A stretch of DNA of 64,000 nt from Coptis chinensis (taxonomy: Eukaryota > Streptophyta > Magnoliopsida > Ranunculales > Ranunculaceae), in the NCBI GenBank assembly GCA_015680905.1, contig CM027381.1, positions 58,966,501 to 59,030,500 of the forward strand, given 5' to 3'. Position numbers and translations under genes: made by a program. The notes below the pieces were generated by a model. That model was given only the letters and a program-made list of their open reading frames with translations, was not told the DNA's origin and did not search any database. Numbering within the stretch: the first letter of the stretch is position 1; each line of letters starts with the position of its first letter. This document shows positions 44,941 to 55,740 of the stretch, piece after piece.

Positions 44941-45829
44941 TTGGAATGTAGTGGGGGTTTAAATGGGATGTGGTGTTGGAATTTGAGTCGACCGACTGAA
45001 ACAAACTGTGGTGGTGGCGCGGTGGTGGCGCGACAGCTTAAATTTTTTAATTTTCGTGGGTTTTTGGTGATGTAAGTTGGTGGATTTGGTGGTGGTTTGG
45101 TTTTAGAGAAGATTTGAAGTGGATTTTTGATGGTTGGCGTGGGTTTAATTAGGTTTCTTGTTTAATTTTTGGATTTAGGTTTTGAAGTTTTGGTTTTGTT
45201 TGATAATGGCGGTTTGAGAAGATGAAGGACTGTTGGGGCAAAGGTAAGGGCGCGGGTTGGGCCCAAGCCCAATTCGAAATTTTTGAATTTTTCGATTTTT
45301 CGCGAACTTCAAATCAAAATTGCCGCTTCGTTACCGGTCCGATTTTTGCGAATGAGATATGGAAATGATCAGGAGAGAATTTCCAATCCAATGATCCATA
45401 AAACACTCTATTACGACCATGGATGACATATAAGCTAGTGGAAAACGCCTCGAAGTGCGTGCATGACGTACGTTATGTGAACGACTGAACTCTAAATTCA
45501 TGGATTATGTCAACCCGGATCGAAATACAATTAAACTTCCTAAGTAACTCTAATGGGACATAAAACATTCTAGGACAGAAACACGAACACCCCACCCCCA
45601 AACAAATTTTTTACAACAAAACTTAGAAAATTTGTTTTTTAGCAGTGGGTCTTTTAAAGTCAGATTCCCGAGACTTCCTAGATTACTATATTTATTCTTT
45701 AATATATATATATATATTTACTTTTATAATGAAAAACAATAAACAAGAAAGACATAATTCACCCCATAGAGAAACATGACTCAAAAATCCGAGAAAACAT
45801 GCAAGAGTGGAAAACGTGAATTATGTTAA

Positions 45830-46768
45830 ACGTGGACTTAGGATCCGGTACTTACAGCCACACACTCCATAGGGAGGGCACGGTTACCTTAATGGTGCAC
45901 TCACCAATATATGGAAATGAAAGGAAATGCACCAAACACAAAAGTTGAGTCGTTTATAGTCAGATACTCGAGACTTTATCTAAACATATGTATGAACATG
46001 CAATTTATCATATATCAACAACCGAAATAGTTGTGGATCATTCCATAAATAAATATCACAGAAAACATATCCAAACATAATCAAGCACCAAGATTTCCTA
46101 TGACGCAACCTAGTGAAATGAAAGCGAAGTCGGATAACCCTATTACGTAACCTAGCATGCACCTTCTTTTTCATTTTTGAACGAGAGGGTATTCTAGTGA
46201 ATAAGTGTGGAAAAGTGAATGGTTGTGGAGAATATGGTGGATATGGATAAGTTGTAGAAGGAAAGCATGTAAACAATGAGGATGTGGGTTTAGCACAAAA
46301 CTCATTCATGGTGTGTGTAGGGACTGTTTCAAGTCTGAAAATGAAGGTGTCAAATGCTTTGTTCTTCCAAGTATTTGTTTACTAGGTGGATTTAAAAATT
46401 ATGAAGCCTGAAAAAACAAAAGGATCGAGTGCAAACTCGAGATTCCTTTGAAAGGGTGGAAAGAGGAGAGTCGAGGTGGATGTTGTGCAAAGTAGTTCTT
46501 GATAGGGTGAATCATCACCTGCTCTAAGAAACTCATCGAATTCCTCATCTAGATTGGTTATATCCACGTTACTATAATAGTCCTCTATATCTTTGAGAAA
46601 GTCATCTATCTCATCCTCAACCGTAATATGTGTATCGACTAGTGTAGGGATGAAAATGTTGGAGTCTGAACTTCCAAAGGAAAGAAATTTGGGCATATGA
46701 TTATCAGGGAACGTGTTGTTGAAATAATCTCGAGCAAAGCTCTCGATCATGCTAACCTCCCCATCCAT
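45830..46768 (-). pseudogene. Accessory module with EIDDFLKD protein and conserved 3' sequence, copy in the minus-strand element
   Basis: The minus-strand frame 46768-46382 (128 residues) reads DEIDDFLKDIEDYYSNVD, NLDEEFDEFLRAGDDSPYQE and PPFQRNLEFALDPFVF. It is followed by a second piece ending NDPQLFRLLIYDKLHVHTY (to 45980) and a non-coding block with GTGCACCATTAAGGTAACCG and GGAGTGTGTGGCTGTAAGTA (about 45920-45850). The same protein pieces and non-coding block occur in the same order at 58027-62370 on the plus strand. I do not recognise a function; the protein is acidic and probably soluble. Confidence 0.6.
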
Positions 46769-46912
46769 AGATCTAAATCGGGTAAATGTGTCTTTGTTTT
46801 AAAACATTTACTTCAACAAAAAGATGGCCAAAAGACATGGACATTGAACCATCCGCGGCAATTAATGAGCGCATTGGCGGTTGCCGCGAGAAAGGACGCC
46901 CTAAGATGATCG

Positions 46913-47235
46913 ACAGAGTTGTTAGCGACTTACGTATCGAGGATGACAAAATCAGCCGGATAGTAAAAATCCCGAACTTTTACCAAAGACATTTTCGACC
47001 ACACCCTTAGGATACTTAATAGACCGATCGCCTAATTGCAACGCCATTTTAGTGGGTTGCATCTCGTCTAGATCTATTTGTTTATACAAATAAAACGGGA
47101 GTAAGTTAACACTAGCCCCCAAGTCTAATAACGCGGTCGTTATAAGAATCTCCTAAGGTGCATTGTACGATGGGGCGACCAGGGGTCCTTGTACTTAACA
47201 ATTCCATTATGTTCGATAGAGTTGGGAATTGTTAC
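46913..47235 (-). pseudogene. Retroviral-type aspartic protease remnant of the minus-strand element
   Basis: On the minus strand, with frameshifts, one reads TIPNSIEHNGIVKYKDPWSP, then DLGASVNLLPFYLYK, the gypsy protease active site in its DLGAS form, then MALQLGDRSIKYPKGVVE. It follows the gag-protease frame directly. Stops and frameshifts make it inactive. Confidence 0.75.
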
Positions 47236-47748
47236 TTAAAAGGCGTCTTTTGGTATATTGGTCCTACGCCTAGTAGTACACAACTCCTTAAGAAATTTAG
47301 CATGGTGTGGTAGCTTTTTAATAGCTTCGAGGAAGGGAAGGTTTATAGTTAGATTCTTGAAAACGTCCCTCATCTCTTCATAATTAGTATCCCTAGTTAA
47401 CACGGCTAATTTTTGTGGAAACGGTGGTTTCTGTCTATATTTAGCAATGGTATCACCTGGATGTTTAACCGTGGCTTTCTGTTTCTTATGTTGTGTTGTA
47501 ACTGGTACCTCTACAGTGGTAGGCTCTTCAGTTTCTATTTCGGTATCTAGTAGAATAGGAGGTGTAGGGCTACCTACTGGTGGGGTAACTATAGGCATAG
47601 TTACTTTGTTATCAACCACTCTGCCAGAACGGAGAGTGGTGATGGCATTTAGCTCACCTACATTTTCATATTCATTACTCGTATTATCGATTACCTCAAA
47701 GGCTGTGTTTGTTGTTTTATGATTAGGTATTGCGTGACCTGGCAACAC
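47236..47748 (-). pseudogene. Gag C-terminal/protease linker frame of the minus-strand element
   Basis: This 170-residue frame contains NAITTLRSGRVVDNKV, the block that opens the Athila/Tat protease region. A proline/threonine-rich linker follows, then YRQKPPFPQKLAVLTRD, FKNLTINLPFLEAIKKLPHH and AKFLKELCTTRRR, which normally precede the protease active site. Related elements read PPFPQRL...INIPFLEAL...YAKFLKDL, so the family assignment is good. It is an internal part of a polyprotein; the ATG is not a true start. Confidence 0.82.
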
Positions 47749-49205
47749 ACCTTGGGTTGGGCTTTATCTTGGGCCAACTGTTGGGTTAAATTATTAACGG
47801 ATTGTAGAAGTTGTTGGTTAGATTGAGCCATGGTTTGGAAAAGTTTTTGGCTCACTTGAATGAAGGTGTCAAGACGATCCGGTTGTGTGGGTGTAGTAGT
47901 CATGGGTGGTGTGACTGGAACTATTTCACGTGAATTATTTATGGGTGGATTTTGATAATTATTATTTACCGGAACGATACCTCTATTAGCATTATAATTA
48001 TTATAACTACCTTGACCTTGTGCTTGACCTTGTCGAGGTTGCACTTGGTTGTTATAATTATTAAAATTACCCCGACCACGCCCTTGTCGTGGTGGAGCTT
48101 GGTTAAACCGTGCGTTGGCCTAACATATTGATTATTGTACCACTGGGTGTGGCGTGTTGGTTATTTCTCCAACCGGTTGGGATTTTGTCTCCAAGGGCGC
48201 AGGTTTACTATTAATGGAACAAGCCCGTTGTTCATAGGCTATAGGACGATTAGTCGGGATGCTCGTGGCTCCAAATGTAAACTACATGGATTTGAATTTA
48301 CGCTCATGACGGGATAGACTTTTGTTGAATAGAAATGGGCTCTACCTTTTTAGTGAGTGATTCGATTAGAGTTTTAAGCTTGGGATCGTGTTTAATTTCA
48401 AACATACCGCGGCCTTAATCAGATTTGATGAACTAGCGAGCGGTGGATATCATCACTACCCCCAGTTGTTATTTAAAGCTTTAGTTTGATCCTCTAAAAT
48501 TTATAAGCCTCCGAGGCTCCTTTGCTTAAGAAACTACCCCCATTCATTATGTCTAGGACTTCTTTATGGTGGTGTAGAAGTCCTTTGAAAAAGGCACGAA
48601 CTAACGGTCTTTTCGCTAAGTTATGATGTGGACACTCTATAAGGAGATCGGTGAAACGATTCCAAGCCTCTAAAAATGATTCATGAGGATTTTGTCGAAA
48701 AGAAATGAATCTTGGAAAGCATCTCATCCGTCTTTAGGGGTGGGTAAAAATGATCCATAAACAAATTTGAACAAGTTTAGCCCACGAGTCCACGTAATTA
48801 GGCGTTTGGGCAGCTTAACCAAGACGCCCTTATCGGGCTAAGGTGAAAGGAAATACCCCGAGTTTAATTTGTTCCGCACCAACCGTAGGATGGTGGAATG
48901 TTGTTAGGACTTGTTCAATCCTACGACATGTCGATAAGGTTTTTCATGGTCTAAACCGTGAAAAACGGGTAACAAATTAAAATATTTGGGGGATTCGAAA
49001 TCCCCAATGGGTCCGCTAGAACGATGCAAGATTTGGGGCTATCGCTCAAGGCTTTATAAAAGTCTGAAAGAGGAGTCTCTCCTTCGTTGGGCATTGTGTC
49101 AGGTGGTGTGTGTGAAATAGTAACTAGAGGTGTAGTAGATGGTATACTAGATAGAATCGTTTGTTGGCGTTGTTGTGTTTTTGTTCGACCAGACCTTAAT
49201 ATCAT
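47691..49205 (-). pseudogene. Gag of the minus-strand Athila/Tat-like element
   Basis: The first frame (49205-48951) starts MILRSGRTKTQQRQQTIL. The capsid part (48727-48494) reads FISFRQNPHESFLEAWNRFT, ECPHHNLAKRPLVRAFFKGL and MNGGSFLSKGASEAYKF, the usual gag pattern (HESF-x-E-x-W and CPHH). A Gln/Asn-rich region (48044-47691) follows with NQQLLQSVNNLTQQLAQDKA. The pieces are in different frames. Confidence 0.8.
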
Positions 49206-50069
49206 ACAAGGCTATGACCAAATTTAGCTAAACACATCAACACTCCAAACAATTCTGATATACTAGTATAAACCTCTAACAGGAGATGCGAGGTGCGGAA
49301 GAAAGGAATACCTGATTACGTCCTTGCTTCGCTTATGAATAGCGTCTTGTTTACGCGTGTTCAGTGTATATAAATAGTTAGTACACTAAAAAAACTTGAA
49401 AAATCGGGTTCGAATCAAACCCGTTCGAATCAAACCTCGTGGAAAATCAGCTCAGTAGGCTGCCCGCTTTATTCCTTTGATCATCAAGTCAAAGCCATAA
49501 CTTATTTTTCACTTATTTCTTATAAATTATATTTTTATTCACCGGTCGTCTAAAACCGCTTCGCGTAACTCCAAGTTACAAAGTTTTTTTAAAACAGGTA
49601 GGTCGTTTCGAGATGGGGCGGGTCCATCACTTGTTCAAAAGCCAATATTTTCATTTCCATATACAAGGTTCCAGGTAATAATATATTTGTTTGAATCTAT
49701 TATAGAAATAATTTATGTTTATGTAATTTAAATGATAATATAATTATTTGTCTATGTATTTCAATGTTAAATGTAATTTTAGTGTTTTATATAAATTCAA
49801 AAACTTTAATTGTGGATGTGCATTTTAAATTTTTGGACATGCGCCGCCTTTATTCCTTTGAACCAAAACCCTTAAAGTAGTCTTGAAGTCGCCATTTTAT
49901 TTAGTTTCATTTTTTCGCGGAACTTTTCAATGCTTGAAACGGACAACCACGGTATGAATCAAACAAGGGTGGGTGGGTTTAATGGGACTTTAAGAAAAGT
50001 ACTTATACTACAAAAACAATGCTAAACTGAAACTAAGATGGCAAATTTTAAATTTTGGACTTATCCATT

Positions 50070-51305
50070 TGATAAAACATAAAAAGATAAATTTACCTAC
50101 GAAATGAACGATGAAACTCAAAACGTAAGTAAACTAAAACTTTCTTATGTGCCTATATTTTATCAAAGATTCTACTCTCAATCCTATGAGATATAGTGGA
50201 GTAGATGATTCGTTCCACTCCTAGTCCTTCCAAGATGTGTGTTCTCTACGTATAAGTAATCTACTCTAAAGTCTAATGAGAGATTTACGAAAAGGCAACT
50301 AGACTACGATGCAACTACCCACAAGATGCAACTAGTCGACTATTAGAACAACTATGGGAATGCTACGTCAATTCTATGATAAGGAGTTGAGGGGGATTGA
50401 TTCCACCTTAACTTCGACTTAATCTTACTTCGACGTCGTAATAATCCGAATTGAATTGAACTGAATTGAATCGCAGAACAATATGGTTACTCCTAATCCC
50501 TAATTACACATAGCATTTCTACCAATTCATAACTAGTATGTGAACGATTAAACCCATTCTCATGGTGAACTAATCGTTTTTAGAGTGGAAAGGAAATTAC
50601 GACGACTCTACGATAATCGAATCAAGCTTTCATCAAGGCTTCTCAACCCCTCAATGGAGGTTTAGCCGAGAATCATCACGCTTATCATTCCCAATGGAAT
50701 TCAAACAAGACATGATATAAATATTGAAACTTTGCTTGTTTAAACTCAATTCAAAACTACTAATGCAATAATTGAATTAAACTAATAATGACAATTACTT
50801 AAATCTACGAATTGAAACTAAACAATTAATGGAAATGAAACTAACTTATGAAGAACACTATTTTATTAATCTAATGAATAATAAAACAATGATTCAAATA
50901 CTAAATTAATAATCTAACTAATCTAAGTCTAGCTATCTATGTAATAAGGGAATTTAGATCTACACAATTGTAAATGATAAGAATCGAAATTGACAAACTA
51001 GCTATTTTATTAATCAAACTAATTAAGAATAATGATTCTAAGAGTTTAATCTAAAACAAGAATTGAATTTAAACTAAACTTAATTTTATTACATGAAAAC
51101 TAGATCTATAATTGTCTATAGTTTTAGGTCTAACTAGCTACCATTAACAAAGAGTGAAGCTTTGGTTTTATACTTTCAGATCCAAAAATCTTGCATGGGC
51201 TTGGAGCCATGTTTTGGGCCAGAGAATCAGGCCCAAAACCCAATTCTTTCAGTCTAGAAAGGCCTCTTCAGCTGCAGTTGGCTTCAACAGACTTTTCGTC
51301 CACTT
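50070..51305 (-). repeat. Truncated LTR (5' LTR in element orientation) of the minus-strand element
   Basis: It matches 38580-39798 at high identity, then stops abruptly after GACTTTTCGTCCACTTCG, where outer-element repeats begin. About 395 bp of the LTR are missing, so a deletion removed the element end and its target duplication. No familiar primer site lies beside its inner end. Confidence 0.85.
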
Positions 51306-51530
51306 CGCCAGTCTAAGTTTGAACGCTTTTACGCTCGCTTAGTTCGTTACTATCACTATAACAAAATCTGGCAAAGTTACCACATTTAGCTTCGTCAGTT
51401 TAAGTTTAAACGCTTTTACGCTCGCTTAGTCCATTACTATCGTTCCGACAAAATCTGACAAGGTTACTACGTTTAGCTTCGTCAGCCTAAGTTTGAACGC
51501 TTTTATGCTCGCTCAACCTATTTTTGCAAA
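51306..51530. repeat. Tandem repeat, 87-bp period, three units
   Basis: Units begin at 51306, 51393 and 51480 with CG(C/T)CAG, each followed by TAAGTTT(G/A)AACGCTTTTA. They lie in the 3' non-coding part of the outer gypsy element, at the junction with the truncated inner LTR. Confidence 0.85.
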
Positions 51531-51849
51531 GTTAAGTACGCATTGGGGGCGTTTTTCTCTACGTAGGGGCGTCTCGTTCTATTTCATTTCAATTACATAA
51601 ATCTACAATATTGTCTGTTTTCCGCAGGTATGTTATCTGACACAACAACAATATTCAATCGCAAACCTATCTTTATTTTTATTTTTCATCAAAAGAAGTT
51701 TTAGCTCTATGGTATTACATTCACACAATTACCTAATCAATTGTCTTTGTCAATTGTCTTACGGTTGTTTGATTAAATTTTCATTTTCTTCTTCGAAATC
51801 TGCATTCGCTTTGCTTGACGCTTTCGGTTAACTATTTTCCGCAGTCATT

Positions 51850-52070
51850 CTTTTTTCTAAGGCATTGTGCCGATCTTTCTACGATAAATTTTCCGAGCGA
51901 AAATTTTCGTCAACTTCATTATTTTTTCTAAGGCATTGTGCCGATTTTTTTGAACGAATCTTTCCGAGCGAATTGAACATTTCCAACAATTTCATTATTT
52001 TTTTTCTAAGGAATTGAGCCGCTTTTTCTGAGCAAATCTTTCCGAGCGAATTACAATTTTTGAAGAGACA
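51850..52070. repeat. Tandem repeat, about 70-80-bp period, three units
   Basis: TTTTTTCTAAGGCATTGTGC and TTTCCGAGCGAA recur three times (from about 51850, 51925 and 52003), diverged. They belong to the 3' region of the outer gypsy element. Confidence 0.8.
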
Positions 52071-53458
52071 CTAACTTCCAAATCTGCGGGTTGAGAGCAT
52101 TTTTCCAATGATCTGGTCTTGCTGCTAACATATTGTTGCACTGTTTCAAATTCTAAATCTCTTGCGGTCATGTACAAATAAAACTATTGTCAAATTCCAG
52201 TTATGAACATCAAGGGACACATGTCATACACAAACACATAACAAACTCTTTAATCACTTTACCGAACAGTGCTAATCATTGCACTATCTTGGGTGTATTC
52301 TCACCTTTTTAAGCTTTAAATGAAAGACCCATACTCAAATCAATTAATTAACCGATCCAATATACCTTTTCCTTTCAATTTTTTGCTGTAAGTACCGCCC
52401 ATGATAAAGATCTTGGATCCTAGAGCTACAAAAGTGCAAAATAAACCGATTACATTGTATGGAATTGTGCATACAGGGGCCATAACAGTACTGCTTTCGC
52501 TACTCTTGTTAGGATCGATCCTGTACCAATAAACAAATGGATGGAACCCGAGAGAGCGTGAAACTCATAAATAACCGATTCTCGTGTTCGGGGCAACTTT
52601 GAATCGGAAAGTGTGCTTATGCCTTTCTGATCCTCTTTCTCTTCTTCTCGACCACTTCGTAGCCGCTATTGCCCTCACAATCTTCTTTCTTCCCCAACTC
52701 CATTGGCTTCAAATTTAGATGAATATCGTTCCTCTGAATTCCTTTTGCTATTTTATAGAGACACACACCGCATGGGGACCACTGTCCATTTTCACTTCGC
52801 ATTAGAAAACCCGAGATTTCTCGTTGTATTCAAGCCAATATCCTGTGCGATCTATTCTTCTCAGATATCATCTAACATAGGATTTTCTTTGAAGCTTTGA
52901 CTAAATAAAGCTGTACTCAGATTCTTATCAAATTCAACCTCTTATCTTATCCAAATTCTTATTTAATCCAAACTCTTATCTACTCCAAATTCTTATCTAC
53001 TCCATATTTTTATCTAATTCAAATTATTATCTAATCTGAAACCTTTGAATCTAATTCGTATTTAACTTCATTTTCTTCCTATTATTACTAGACTGCCTCT
53101 ACATTTAATTTTAACTGTCTAATCCTAATATCACTATTTCGATAGCATGCGTCGTCGAACTCAATTTTCGTATTATTAGGTAATGCGTTATGTACAGTTT
53201 TGGCCATCAATTTCTTTTGCAATTTTTTCTGTGCATTTTCAGCCATCTTTTATTTAACTACATTGCGTCCCGTATACGCTAGTTTGACATTATTTCGTTC
53301 CCGATAATTCACGAATTTTTCTCGACAGTCCTATTGTTTACATTCACACGACCCTTTTGTTATACATTCCGCTCAATCTTTTCTTATTCCATATTTTCCT
53401 TGATTTTACTTCTCTTCTTTGCCATATGAACTTTGTTCACATGCCAAAGAGGGGGCGG
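52071..53458 (+). other. 3' non-coding region and polypurine tract of the outer gypsy element
   Basis: No gene is visible. Short repeats of about 20 bp (TCCAAATTCTTATCTAC type) run from 52930 to 53040. AAAGAGGGGGCGG at 53446-53458 is the polypurine tract directly before the 3' LTR. Confidence 0.7.
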
Positions 53459-53933
53459 TGTTTCGACCCCCACCTACATGGTAAATGTCCATTGGTAGGA
53501 GTCTCAACTTTATTCATTTAATCAACAAGGCTAAAGCCCAATTTGTAATATCATAGATCAATGTACATGCCCGTTAACTCATGTGTCTAGGGCTGAACCC
53601 TAGCCACATGGCTTGCCACTTACGTGCATTAATTTATGTCTAGATTCATTTCTTATCAAAGAGATAATTATCAGTTAAGAGTTATATTCTATCACAATTA
53701 CTCAAACTACGAGATTACTTGAGCTACAAGGACTCTCTACGCTACCTATATAAATACCACATTATTTTTCATAAGGAACTACGTGGAAACTTGATCCCTA
53801 GAGAATAGATCTTGGGTACGTAGGCAGCCATTATTTGGTTCAGTTTCATCTCCCCCAACATCAAATTCCTCTGTTTCTTAGTGCGTTCTTTACCGTTGCT
53901 CTCGTTGTGTTGAAGCAGTTTATTGCCGAAACA
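53459..53933 (+). repeat. 3' LTR of the gypsy element
   Basis: It is 475 bp, begins TGTTTCGACC and ends TGCCGAAACA. It is the same length as the 5' LTR. Confidence 0.93.
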
Positions 53934-54048
53934 ATCAGTCATATTATATATATCTAACATGAAGCCATCCTTTATGATTATGAGTCGGGTATTCTTGAAT
54001 GTGAAATAAATGTATACGTTAAATATAAAATAACGTGTATTTCATTAG

Positions 54049-55690
54049 GTAATTTCGCTGCCGTGGGATTCATGGGGGGATGCTCCTAAGTTAGCCCTGG
54101 ATTCTTCTTGTATTCAACCCTTGTCTACATGGTTGATCCACTTTGATATCCTTGAGAGGTCTATGCCTGAGAGATGTTTGAGGCAGTACGAGTTACAACA
54201 ACACATACCACATCCCCCACTTAGATGGAACTGGAAAGCAAAAGGAGCTGATATGATGGCCGCATGCACAGAGTGGGATTAGTGGCGGTTGTGGGACTGT
54301 GTCGAGGAGGAAAGTAAGATTTTTCGTGGCAACACAAGCAGCATATCTTGAATGGTATGAGATTCATAGTGTCACTCACATAAGACCATTGTCTAATCGC
54401 GAGTCATTGCTAAATGATAGACTAAACGAACATGTGATTCTTTTATAAATCTGCGAGTTTGTTTGCTTCCGGTACTTCTTTACTAATTTATTCAATAACT
54501 AATCGGTTATACAAAATCAGCGCTTAATAGTACTTAGTGTTGTGGTCAGTGCAAAATGTCCATATCATGTTCTGCTGAGTTCAAATTCGTAGAAGTAGTA
54601 AATGTTGTAGAAATATATGCCTTTGTGAGCAATAGTAAATAATCTCTTAAAACCTCTGCACTTTGTGTTCATCGTCAAATTGAATGCCTCATGATTTATT
54701 CATTTGCCTTATTGCCATAGTCTATTGATTTTGTATTGATTGAATGCCATGATTTCTTTTAGACCTGACCTATAGTTAATCAAACTTGATCATTCACGAC
54801 TTCTGGGTTTAAGTCGTGAGGGGTCAATTTATATTTTTAATTTTTTTAAAATTTAAAATTTTTATTTATGGTATTAACTTGATCATGCATACTCATTATA
54901 GGCAATGGGCCTAGGCAGTAGGCCATATAATATGGCATAAATCAAGTTATATATATGTAGTAATTGTGATATCAGGTTATATATGTAGTAATTGTGAATG
55001 CATAATGCCATGCTTTTGTGATTTTATAAATAAAAATTGGATTTTGTATCTTTATAAAGCTTGAACTTTGGCACTTTTATAGTTAACCTTAACTACTTAT
55101 GTGAGTTTTTCTTGTCCTATGGTTTATACCTTGCATATGTGTTAAGTCCCAATATCTTCATAACTAACACTGCTTATGCTTTGTAATAGAGTACTCGTTG
55201 TTTTCGCCTAGCAAGAATGCTTGAACCTATTTTTCAGCAAATCCCTGGTGTAATTATCCCTCAAGAGTTGCGAGACTTGCATAATAAAATATTAAGAGAT
55301 GTGGCAGAAGGCGTGACAGTTGAAGAAAGTGGTTTGCAAACGGACCATCTGGAAGTGGATCCTTATGCGGCACCCGCTTATTCCTCCCCAAGTAGTGGTA
55401 GTGACACTGATGGACAGGCTGAAACCAACCGTCACCCAAAACCTTCCATGCGGTCACCACTTGAGCATGTCCATCTTCCGCAAGGTAAATGCAGTTGTGC
55501 ATTAAACATGTTCTGTTCATTTCTAATGTATCTGATATTTTTGTGTAGATACCAATAATAAAGGCAAATCGATTGCAAGAGAAGCAGTTCAGGGGGATAA
55601 TGGAATGGGTTTGTTGAGTGAGCATGGTGCTAGAAGGTCATATAGTGGGAGAGACCTAGAAGAAGACATTGATGAAGCTGGAAATGGTCA
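54049..55690 (+). pseudogene. Plant mobile domain (PMD) gene B, C-terminal exons
   Basis: After a TTCATTAG acceptor the frame reads VISLPWDSWGDAPKLALDSS, IHFDILERSMPERCLRQYEL and QQHIPHPPLRWNWKAKGADM, which is the C-terminal part of PMD proteins (compare QPERVLRQFG... in relatives). A stop occurs near 54282. Further exons encode ARMLEPIFQQIPGVIIPQEL, a serine-rich linker and, after an intron, NNKGKSIAREAVQGDNGMGL. Splice borders are intact-looking at 55484 and 55549. It joins with 34615-35534 once the nested retroelements are removed. Confidence 0.78.
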
Positions 55691-55740
55691 GTATATCTTT
55701 TTAGTTGTCAATACTTGTGTATATAACATGTCAGTCTAGA

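Larger units (their letters stand above)
38580..51305 (-). mobile_element. Athila/Tat-like Ty3/gypsy element on the minus strand, lacking reverse transcriptase and integrase
   Basis: The LTR at 38580-40193 is complete (TGATAA...TTATCA). The LTR at 50070-51305 is a truncated copy. Reading on the minus strand from the right: gag, a gag-protease frame, a decayed protease, an accessory frame with a conserved 3' module (46768-45830), another long decayed frame, and G-rich polypurine-like tracts before the complete LTR. No reverse transcriptase, RNase H or integrase motif is visible in any frame between 40194 and 46912. It interrupts the outer gypsy element. Confidence 0.8.
35601..53933 (+). mobile_element. 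Ty3/gypsy LTR retrotransposon inside PMD gene B, itself interrupted
   Basis: Both LTRs are 475 bp with TGTTTCG...GAAACA ends, and the priming site and polypurine tract are in place. Internal sequence has a gag region, a minisatellite and a reverse transcriptase piece up to 38579. A 12.7-kb minus-strand element follows, then the remaining 3' part (51306-53458). I counted about 19 differences between the LTRs by eye (about 96% identity). The flanking pentamers differ (TAATA and ATCAG), so no target duplication is visible. Confidence 0.9.

Noticed and set aside
46697-47010. Plus-strand frames suggesting a separate gene
   Set aside because: They overlap the minus-strand protease and accessory frame; they have no recognisable domain and no transcript signals.
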